Below are positions 1 through 4,674 of a DNA stretch of 8,294 nt, in pieces. Position 1 is the first letter of the stretch. Every line of letters starts with the position of its first letter. Under the pieces are notes generated by a model. The model was not told the origin of the DNA. It made no database searches and worked only from the letters and a program-made list of their open reading frames with translations. The stretch comes from Bacillota bacterium (GTDB lineage Bacteria > Bacillota > Clostridia > Lachnospirales > Anaerotignaceae), in assembly GCA_023413275.1 (NCBI GenBank), contig JAEZPX010000055.1, forward strand, positions 1 to 8,294, in the 5' to 3' direction. The translations under genes and the position numbers were made by a program.

Positions 1-953
1 GGGGAAATCAGTTTGCTAACGGCAGTTTAAATAATCTGCTAAAAAACGAGAAATACCGAGGCATATACATATTTAATCTAAAAAAAGAAAAAGGTGCTGA
101 TGGTGTAAGACGACCCACCCGAAATCCTGATAGCGAGGTGATTCGTATTGATGGAGGTATGCCAAGAATTATTGATGATGTAACGTTCATGAAAGTGCAA
201 ACGTTACTTAGTAAAAATTTAGAACGTGGAGGTAGCTTCAAAGCAAAGGAATTGTACTTGCTATCAGGATTAATCTATTGTGGGGGCTGTAACCAGTCCA
301 TGCATGGTAACACACGCTATTGCGGAAGAAACAAACTGAAATATGTCACCTATCGTTGTTCTGGGCGTTCCCAGCAGAGGGGTTGCCACCGTAAGGAGAT
401 TAATAAGGGCTATATTGAAAATTTCGTTCTGGACATGCTGTATCAAAATCTTTTTTGCGCAACGTCAATCGCAGACATTACAAGAAAACTAAATGAGTAT
501 CGTATGGATTGCGAAACAGAAAATGCTCAAGCCCTAGAGACGGCAACGGTGAGACTGAAAACAGTCACCAAGGAAATCAACTCCACCATTGAACTGGTGT
601 GCAAAACAGCCATTTCCATGGACACCGTTGCAGAAAAAATGCAGGAGCTTGAAAATCAAAAAGTGTATCTCGAGGGATACATAGAGGAGCTGACACTCAA
701 TAAAAACCTACTCATCAGTGAAGAAATCGTAGCTGAATTGGTGGAAAAATCAAAAGAATTTGTAAGAAAAAAGAATCTTCCTGAATGCAAAGTATTCATC
801 AACAGCTACATTGAACGTGTTACCGTGTATGAGGAAAAAGTTGAAGTGAAATTTAGATTGTATGTACCTAATGGCAATAAAGAGGAGTTTAAGCCTCTAA
901 CAGTTACAGAAACGTTGCAAAATGTCTATGCCAATTACAAAGACGCTGTATAA
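1..953 (+). CDS. Large serine recombinase (site-specific integrase), C-terminal part, cut by the left window edge
   Basis: This is the C-terminal part of a large serine recombinase, the enzyme class that integrates and excises phages and conjugative or mobilizable elements. The frame is open from base 3 to the TAA at 951-953 (316 codons), so the GTG at 138 is internal and the true start, with the catalytic serine domain, lies left of the window. Visible parts, numbering from base 3: the end of the recombinase domain with the family motif LLKNEKYRGIYIFN (residues 13-26); a zinc ribbon with likely ligands C93, C96, C119 and C128; a Glu/Lys-rich coiled-coil stretch at about 170-235; and a C-terminal strand region containing INSYIERVTVYEEKVEVKF. 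This domain order is diagnostic of the family. Integrase genes usually lie near one end of their element, and a DUF960 gene and ssrA follow. Family assignment is firm; the type of element is inference. Confidence 0.93.
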   Translation, partial: GNQFANGSLNNLLKNEKYRGIYIFNLKKEKGADGVRRPTRNPDSEVIRIDGGMPRIIDDVTFMKVQTLLSKNLERGGSFKAKELYLLSGLIYCGGCNQSMHGNTRYCGRNKLKYVTYRCSGRSQQRGCHRKEINKGYIENFVLDMLYQNLFCATSIADITRKLNEYRMDCETENAQALETATVRLKTVTKEINSTIELVCKTAISMDTVAEKMQELENQKVYLEGYIEELTLNKNLLISEEIVAELVEKSKEFVRKKNLPECKVFINSYIERVTVYEEKVEVKFRLYVPNGNKEEFKPLTVTETLQNVYANYKDAV

Positions 954-957
954 GATG

Positions 958-989
958 AAAGCCTATGAGTTAACCCTCGTAGGCTTTTT
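958..989 (+). terminator. Rho-independent terminator after the recombinase gene
   Basis: A 12-bp stem (958-969 with 976-987, one T-G wobble) and a 6-base loop run into a T5 tract at 985-989. It begins 4 bases after the recombinase stop codon, so the downstream DUF960 gene needs its own promoter. Confidence 0.9.
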
Positions 990-1009
990 CAATTACTACA
1001 GAGGAAGTG

Positions 1010-1037
1010 TTGCAACCAAGAAAGCTTAAGCTACAAT
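1010..1037 (+). promoter_or_regulatory. Candidate promoter for the DUF960 gene
   Basis: TTGCAA (1010-1015) and TACAAT (1032-1037) are 16 bases apart and lie between the recombinase terminator and the DUF960 start. The -10 matches consensus at 5 of 6 positions and the -35 at 4 of 6. A 10-bp palindrome, AGCTTAAGCT (1023-1032), abuts the -10. A start near 1044 would leave a leader of about 70 nt. Predicted from spacing and consensus only. Confidence 0.4.
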
Positions 1038-1115
1038 AAATAAGAAAAAAACAGGTAAAAGCTTCTGTACAGATTGTAAAGAATCAGTGTAAAAAGTCTA
1101 GAAAGGGGTAAAGAA

Positions 1116-1430
1116 ATGAAAGAAAAGAATATAAAAAGGTATATGACAATAGGAATACAAAATGAAATTTCCCCAGAACTTCAGTTTTTCCTATGGGAAA
1201 TTCAAATCAATAAAAGAAAGGAAGGTCAGAAATTCGACTATCTTCAAATATACAAACTTTCCAAGGGTTCCAATTCTCTGCAAGTCATTGAGCATACCGC
1301 AGAAGAACCGAAGCATCATGATGTATATTATGTAGAAACAACAAATCCCATAGAGGGTAAGATATACATCATTACAGATGAATATGAGGATTTCTTAGTT
1401 GAAACAATGCTATTCCCATCAGAGAGATAG
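1116..1430 (+). CDS. DUF960-family small protein (104 aa)
   Basis: This is a small soluble protein with no signal peptide or membrane segment. Its layout matches what I know of the DUF960 family of Bacillota: an N-terminal RYMTIGI followed by EISPELQFFLWEI (residues 17-29), the FDYLQIYKLS block (40-49), an EEP motif (63-65) and a C-terminal IEGKIYIITDEYEDFL stretch (79-94). The family's function is unknown; members are often found on mobile elements and prophages. The ATG at 1116 is supported by AAAGGGG at 1102-1108, 7 bases upstream. It follows the recombinase gene after a terminator, in the same direction, and is the last recognisable gene before the minus-strand ssrA region, so it is probably element cargo or an end-proximal element gene. 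Family call is by recall of motifs, not by a search. Confidence 0.78.
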   Translation: MKEKNIKRYMTIGIQNEISPELQFFLWEIQINKRKEGQKFDYLQIYKLSKGSNSLQVIEHTAEEPKHHDVYYVETTNPIEGKIYIITDEYEDFLVETMLFPSER

Positions 1431-1610
1431 GTCAAAATTTTCATAAGGTGGCGTCTGTCCACGAAAAAAAAGCGTCCCGAAATAGGCAAATCTGGGGTGA
1501 ATCAAGGCAAAGTTTGGCATCAAACAAAGGCAATCTCTTGCCGAATTGGACAATCCATGAACCAATCCTGACAAAAGGAAAGAGAAATCATCACAAGAAA
1601 GCATTTTTTT
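1431..1610. other. Non-coding gap between the DUF960 gene and the ssrA terminator
   Basis: I see no supported gene here. Two open frames cross it on opposite strands (1448-1663 and 1419-1703), but both lack a family match and run into the ssrA terminator or tmRNA. Visible small structures are a hairpin GGCAA-TCTC-TTGCC (1529-1542) and TCCACGAAAA at 1458-1467, which recurs at 1621-1630 in the terminator arm. If the recombinase belongs to an integrated element, its chromosomal junction could lie here. Confidence 0.4.
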
Positions 1611-1659
1611 GCAAAAAAAATCCACGAAAACACCCGAAAAAGGTTGTTTCGTGGATTTC
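1611..1659 (-). terminator. Rho-independent terminator of ssrA
   Basis: On the minus strand, a perfect 12-bp stem (1647-1658 with 1618-1629) is followed by a T8 tract (the A run at 1613-1620). It begins 6 bases beyond the mature 3' end of the tmRNA, the expected position for an ssrA terminator. The T tract also forms half of a palindrome at 1604-1619 (T7-GC-A7). Confidence 0.9.
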
Positions 1660-1664
1660 TTAAA

Positions 1665-2017
1665 TGGAGATGAGGGGAATCGAACCCCTGTCCGAAAACC
1701 CATCCATAAGAACTTCTCCCATCACAGTCAGTCTTTTAACATTCCCTTAGAATATCGCCGATTGACAGGCTATATCCCTTGGTAGCTTCATAAGTCTTTT
1801 TACGCCGCAAAGCTTAAGCGAAAAAGTGCCTCGCCTAGTCGACGCCGGGTTCTTTGACAGCGAGTGATCAAAGGCCGACGGCTGCCGCAATTAGGCAGCG
1901 ATTGCTAAATTATTATTGTCTTTTCTTTTTAAAAGTTTCCGGCTTGATGACGCAGTTAACCGGACTGCGGATGGCTATTCCTATTTTCAAGACTCCCGTC
2001 GAAACCATTACATCCCC
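1665..2017 (-). ncRNA. ssrA: tmRNA (transfer-messenger RNA)
   Basis: This one-piece tmRNA of about 353 nt rescues stalled ribosomes with SmpB: it enters as an alanyl-tRNA mimic, then serves as message for a degradation tag. The 5' end GGGGATG (2017-2011) pairs with CATCTCC (1672-1666) in a 7-bp acceptor stem whose third pair is G-U, the alanyl-tRNA synthetase identity element. The discriminator A is at 1665. A T arm is present (AGGGG stem, TTCGATT loop, 1673-1689), and GGTTTCGACGG near the 5' end matches the conserved tmRNA start. The tag frame ends in GCATCGCTGCC-type codons and TAA at 1891-1893, inside a GCTGCC/GGCAGC hairpin (1881-1899). CCA is not encoded, since TTT follows the discriminator, so it must be added by tRNA nucleotidyltransferase. 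It lies 26 bases downstream of smpB on the same strand. Confidence 0.97.
1891..1920 (-). other. tmRNA tag-peptide reading frame (likely DNNNLAIAA)
   Basis: Read on the minus strand from 1920, the codons give D-N-N-N-L-A-I-A-A and then TAA. The two C-terminal alanines are the part of the tag recognised by ClpXP-type proteases. GAC as resume codon is inference: it falls at about nucleotide 98 of the RNA, near the usual position. The frame stays open upstream (K-R-K before D), so a slightly longer tag cannot be excluded. Confidence 0.75.
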
Positions 2018-2043
2018 GTATTATAAAATAAGCTTAATACTGG

Positions 2044-2517
2044 TTATAAGGTTAGATTGCGTATCTTAAATTCTTTTTCGGCCTGACGTTTCTGATCATT
2101 TTTTGAAATGGTATCTCTTTTATCATAGAGTTTTTTACCCTTTGCTAAAGCTATATCAATTTTAACCAGACTACGGTCAAGATATACTTTAAGAGGCACA
2201 ATAGTATATCCTGCTATTTTACTTTCTTGAGAGATCTTCCGAATCTGATTTTTATGAAGCAAAAGCCGTCTTACCCGAAGAGGATCTTTATTAAAGATAT
2301 TTCCTTGTTCATATGGGCTAATATGCATGTTGTAAATCAAAGCTTCTTCATTCTCAATACGTATAAAGCTTTCTTTCAAACTGCATTTACCAGCCCGTAG
2401 ACTTTTCACCTCTGTACCTACCAAAGAGATACCGGCTTGGAATACTTCTTCAATAAAGTAATCATGATATGCTTTTTTATTTTGAGCGATAAGCTTTGTA
2501 CCGTTTCCCTTTGCCAT
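2044..2517 (-). CDS. smpB: SsrA-binding protein SmpB
   Basis: SmpB is the RNA-binding partner of tmRNA. It binds the tRNA-like domain, delivers tmRNA to the empty A site of stalled ribosomes and probes the mRNA channel with its C-terminal tail. The 157-residue length is normal. Conserved blocks are NKKAYHDYFIEE (13-24), GTEVKSLRAGK (34-44), HISPYEQGN (65-73), the basic RVRRLLLHKNQI (81-92), GYTIVPLKVY (103-112) and AKGKKLYDKRD (125-135), followed by a Lys/Arg-rich tail. The ATG at 2517-2515 is the only sensible start: an in-frame TGA lies upstream at 2544-2542, and AGGAG/CAGG purine runs precede it. The stop at 2046-2044 is 26 bases from the tmRNA 5' end, with no terminator between, so the two products of one pathway are probably co-transcribed. 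Confidence 0.97.
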   Translation of the reverse strand: MAKGNGTKLIAQNKKAYHDYFIEEVFQAGISLVGTEVKSLRAGKCSLKESFIRIENEEALIYNMHISPYEQGNIFNKDPLRVRRLLLHKNQIRKISQESKIAGYTIVPLKVYLDRSLVKIDIALAKGKKLYDKRDTISKNDQKRQAEKEFKIRNLTL

Positions 2518-2551
2518 AAAAAAACCTGCTCTCTCCTTGAATCAATACTAG

Positions 2552-2567
2552 TGTGAGAAATCTCACA
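2552..2567. promoter_or_regulatory. Palindrome in the smpB leader (possible operator or 5' hairpin)
   Basis: TGTGAGA-AA-TCTCACA is a perfect inverted repeat with 7-bp arms. It sits between the predicted smpB -10 element and the smpB RBS, just downstream of the likely transcription start. It could be a repressor site or, in RNA, a 6-bp hairpin with a 4-base loop near the mRNA 5' end. No known regulator is assigned. Confidence 0.45.
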
Positions 2568-2579
2568 AAAGAATAATAT

Positions 2580-2608
2580 CATATATTTGTAAAAAAGGCA
2601 AATGACAA
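2580..2608 (-). promoter_or_regulatory. Candidate promoter for smpB-ssrA
   Basis: On the minus strand, TTGTCA (2608-2603) is followed after 17 bases by TATATG (2585-2580). An alternative -10, TATGAT, sits two bases further at 19-base spacing. A start near 2573 gives a leader of about 55 nt. A TATAAT hexamer at 2025-2020, between smpB and ssrA, is only 2 bases from the mature tmRNA end and so is too close to be that RNA's -10 box. Confidence 0.5.
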
Positions 2609-2612
2609 TCAT

Positions 2613-2899
2613 ATTACAAAATGTAGTAATTGTGGAAAGTATGTGACATTTTTCATGTTATTATGCAAGTATATACTATTTCTTAAAAGATTTTAAAAAA
2701 TCTTTCTTTTTATGCTAAAAAGAAATATAATAATCCGAGTGAAACTCTATAAAAGTATATTTATAATTAAGCATATAAGCCTATTGTGCAATCATTGAAA
2801 AAGATTTGAAATTATACATTTAATTGATACGTGTAGACTTGTTAAGACAAAAGAAATGGAGGGTGAGACATAAGCTAATTTGGGGAAGCAATTAATTAC
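2613..2899. other. AT-rich intergenic region between divergent smpB and stalk-protein genes
   Basis: No gene is supported here. It contains two overlapping AT-only-type hairpins: AAAGATTTT-AA-AAAATCTTT (2686-2705) and TTTCTTTTTA-TGC-TAAAAAGAAA (2703-2725), the latter a perfect 10-bp inverted repeat. A purine-rich GGAGGGTGAG at about 2857-2866 resembles an RBS, but no reading frame of useful length follows. Confidence 0.5.
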
Positions 2900-2928
2900 T
2901 TGAATTGAGTCATAACGATTATTATGAA
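2900..2928 (+). promoter_or_regulatory. Candidate promoter for the stalk-domain gene
   Basis: TTGAAT (2900-2905) and TATGAA (2923-2928) are separated by 17 bases and lie 64 bases upstream of the ATG at 2992. Each hexamer is only a partial consensus match, and such matches are common in DNA this rich in A and T. Confidence 0.3.
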
Positions 2929-2991
2929 ATTAGACGATCTATTAAATAGAAAGAATGATTGAATGAATACGAGAGGGAATGAAGAAAAATT

Positions 2992-4008
2992 ATGTATATG
3001 AAAAAAACTGCTATTATTATATGCGTATCTGCTGCCATGATATGCGGTGCTATAAGACTTTCCATGCGTCTTACAGAGGCAAAGGAGCTAGAGATGGAAG
3101 TCTCCAAGCCCCAACAAGACATTGCAGCACAAGAACAAACTAAAACATATAATGAAGGGGGAAATATTCCCCTGTATTATGATGAAGAGGATGTTCTACT
3201 TTTGCCGATAAGGAATGTGGCGCAAGGACTAGGCGGGACGGTGACTTGGGACAAGATAACAAAAAGTGTTTCCGTAATGTATAAAGGAAAGAAGCTTATA
3301 CTTGAGGCTGGCAAAAACAGTGCCCAAATGTGTGGATATCATATCACTCTACATACCCCACCGCAGTCGATAAATGGAAGTCTATATGGGGAAGCATCTA
3401 TACTTTCTGATTTTTTTTCTACAGAGGTTAAATGGGATAGTGCTAAAAAACAGATTTCACTGAAATCTAAAGAGGGACTTATGCCTATTATTGCGTCTGA
3501 TTTCTTAGTTGGGAAAAGTGGAGGGAAAGAGTATAGCTTAGAAATTCCTGTCATTATGGGTTTAAATGATGGAAGCTATGAAAAAGGATTAAACAACGAG
3601 ATTATGCAGGAAATGCAAGGCTTAGGCGATGAATTTTTGCAGAGCCAAGGGAATGGCAACTTTCACCTTCAGTTAAAGAAAGGTTTGGTTAACGGGGATT
3701 TTCTTTCTCTTTGCTGGAGCGGTAAAAAAGGTGAGGAAACAACTTATAAAACACTAAATATTGATTTGAGGGAACAAAAACCCAAAATTTTGACTGATAT
3801 GCTTACAGAAAAGGGTATTAACAATGTAAAGGGGCAAGTACCTTTTGTTGAGAACCAACTATTTTATATTACTGAGAAAAAGGAGCTTGCCTTGATTGTT
3901 GACGGGAAAGAGGAACGGACTGTCGTATTATTTCCCGGGAATGGAGAAGTATTAAAAGGACAGTGGCAGACAAAATATGCGGATTTCATATCTCCTTCAG
4001 CAATGTAG
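2992..4008 (+). CDS. Membrane-anchored stalk-domain protein with PdaC/RsiV-like C-terminal region
   Basis: The 338-residue product starts with a short basic stretch and one hydrophobic segment (about 6-21), a signal anchor or uncleaved signal peptide with no clear lipobox. A polar Glu/Gln-rich linker (29-57) follows. Residues about 59-158 match the copper amine oxidase N-terminal-like stalk domain (PF07833 type), with the hallmark LLPIRNVAQGLGGTVTWD (70-87) and a second degenerate unit ending in VKWDSAKKQISL (146-157). Despite the name, such domains do not imply amine oxidase activity and are seen in surface proteins of Clostridia. The C-terminal half (about 175-330), with YSLEIPVIMGLNDGSYEKGL and TLNIDLREQKPKILTDML, resembles the DUF4163/DUF3298 modules of PdaC and RsiV; this is a weaker call. 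The start may be Met1 or Met3, as the RBS (GAGAGGG 2971-2977, GAAG 2981-2984) is weak. It stands alone between two non-coding regions. Substrate and role are unknown; it probably acts at the outer membrane face or cell wall. Confidence 0.75.
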   Translation: MYMKKTAIIICVSAAMICGAIRLSMRLTEAKELEMEVSKPQQDIAAQEQTKTYNEGGNIPLYYDEEDVLLLPIRNVAQGLGGTVTWDKITKSVSVMYKGKKLILEAGKNSAQMCGYHITLHTPPQSINGSLYGEASILSDFFSTEVKWDSAKKQISLKSKEGLMPIIASDFLVGKSGGKEYSLEIPVIMGLNDGSYEKGLNNEIMQEMQGLGDEFLQSQGNGNFHLQLKKGLVNGDFLSLCWSGKKGEETTYKTLNIDLREQKPKILTDMLTEKGINNVKGQVPFVENQLFYITEKKELALIVDGKEERTVVLFPGNGEVLKGQWQTKYADFISPSAM

Positions 4009-4041
4009 AACGAAATTTTATTTATTAATTCTTCCTATAAG

Positions 4042-4071
4042 TTATTCACACAGAAAATTGTATGTGAATAA
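4042..4071. repeat. 9-bp inverted repeat after the stalk-domain gene
   Basis: TTATTCACA (4042-4050) and TGTGAATAA (4063-4071) are perfect complements around a 12-base spacer, 34 bases after the stop codon. No T tract follows, so it is not a standard terminator. It could stabilise the mRNA 3' end or be a protein site. Confidence 0.4.
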
Positions 4072-4158
4072 GAATTGTAGAAATATAAGTTTAAAATCAA
4101 ATAGTTAGGAATTAAACTACAAAAAATGTTATTAAACCTAAAAATGCGACAATTATTT

Positions 4159-4188
4159 ACTGAATAGAATTCAAATTTAGTCTTTTTT
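4159..4188 (+). terminator. Weak candidate terminator for the stalk-domain gene
   Basis: ACTGAAT (4159-4165) pairs with ATTTAGT (4175-4181), 7 bp including one G-T wobble, around a 9-base loop, followed by T6 at 4183-4188. The stem is AT-rich and lies 150 bases after the stop, so the call is tentative. Confidence 0.35.
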
Positions 4189-4258
4189 AATTTAATTAAT
4201 GTGAAATTGTAAGATTGAATCAATTAGTTTTATAAATGAAAAAAATAAAAAAATATTA

Positions 4259-4289
4259 TTGACATTACATTATCAATCTAATGTAAATT
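4259..4289 (+). promoter_or_regulatory. Upstream promoter candidate overlapped by a perfect inverted repeat
   Basis: A consensus -35 TTGACA (4259-4264) is followed by TGTAAA at 17 bases (4282-4287) or TAAATT at 19 bases (4284-4289). The spacer holds a perfect inverted repeat with arms TTACATTA (4265-4272) and TAATGTAA (4279-4286) and a 6-base centre. An operator filling the space between -35 and -10 is typical of repressor sites, and a 19-base spacer would fit MerR-type control. The regulator and the transcript served are not known; nifJ is the next gene. Confidence 0.45.
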
Positions 4290-4314
4290 CGACGTTTTAT
4301 CCATAGTTATGATA

Positions 4315-4348
4315 GAAATCAAAAAAGCCTTGTCTGACACAAAAAAGG
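4315..4348 (-). terminator. Terminator-like hairpin on the minus strand without an obvious gene
   Basis: Read on the minus strand, GCC(TT) pairs with (AA)GGC around a loop that can itself fold (TTGT with ACAA), followed by T6 from the A run at 4321-4326. No minus-strand gene ends here. On the plus strand the same hairpin lacks a directly following T tract. Confidence 0.3.
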
Positions 4349-4468
4349 CGCCAATTCTTCACTTTTTTGGAAAAATGCATAAATAAATTTTTTTTTGGTA
4401 GAATGTATTAAGCAAAGACGCCAAAAAACCTTTTGTTAGAAACATAACGCTGAAAATTATTTTAATAG

Positions 4469-4497
4469 TTGAAAAGACAAAGGTTTGATTGTATAAT
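4469..4497 (+). promoter_or_regulatory. Main nifJ promoter, near-consensus sigma-A type
   Basis: TTGAAA (4469-4474) and a perfect TATAAT (4492-4497) are separated by the optimal 17 bases, the best promoter match in the window. Transcription would start near 4504 and give a leader of about 170 nt before nifJ. A TTGTTA-N6-TAAC element (4433-4448) lies about 20 bases upstream and recalls part of a Rex (redox) operator. Confidence 0.7.
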
Positions 4498-4503
4498 GAA
4501 CGA

Positions 4504-4674
4504 GTAAAAAAACAACCGTTTTTATGGAATTGGAGATTGATAATTGTCTGACAATCAATGTGACAAATATCTGCCATTTTTTAGATGAAACGGAGGAAAC
4601 TTGTTCTGAGAACGGCAGACTGGTTTTCAAGGCAAAAACAGACTATATTTATAATTTGTAAGGAGGAAGTACGA
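4504..4674 (+). other. Long structured 5' leader of nifJ
   Basis: The leader of about 170 nt contains a 13-bp palindrome ATTGTC-T-GACAAT (4543-4555); its core TTGTCTGACA also occurs at 4330-4339. A further TGACAA lies at 4561-4566. TCTGCC (4570-4575) can pair with GGCAGA (4614-4619) and enclose the GTTCT-G-AGAAC hairpin (4603-4613). I recognise no known riboswitch class or T-box. The RBS AAGGAGG (4660-4666) lies 8 bases before the ATG. A GGAGG at 4592-4596 is followed only by a two-codon frame. Confidence 0.45.

Noticed and set aside
138..953. A 271-residue gene starting at GTG 138
   Set aside because: The same frame is open back to base 3 and encodes conserved recombinase-domain residues (LLKNEKYRGIYIFN), so the GTG is internal and the gene is cut by the window edge.
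1448..1663. Open frame of 71 codons on the plus strand
   Set aside because: It has no RBS of note, no recognisable family, and its 3' half is the ssrA terminator read backwards.
1419..1703. Open frame of 94 codons on the minus strand
   Set aside because: It starts inside the tmRNA 3' end (its GVRFPSSP is translated T-arm sequence) and runs through the ssrA terminator.
1854..2069. Open frame of 71 codons on the plus strand
   Set aside because: It lies antisense to the tmRNA and the end of smpB; the RNA gene explains this stretch.
2418..2612. Open frame of 64 codons on the minus strand overlapping the smpB start
   Set aside because: It overlaps smpB in another frame, covers the predicted smpB promoter and has no RBS or family support.
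4035..4577. Two minus-strand open frames (4035-4223, 4359-4577) upstream of nifJ
   Set aside because: Both are AT-rich, low-complexity translations without RBS or recognisable domains, and one crosses the strong nifJ promoter.
4585..4674. A 30-residue N-terminal extension of the pyruvate:ferredoxin oxidoreductase
   Set aside because: The extension has no family resemblance, and AAGGAGG sits 8 bases before the ATG at 4675, where the typical N-terminus begins with Thr31 and Arg114 in register with the known enzyme.
4504..4674. T-box or known riboswitch in the nifJ leader
   Set aside because: No T-box sequence (TGGNACCGCG type) or conserved core of common riboswitch classes is present, and no leader terminator precedes the gene.
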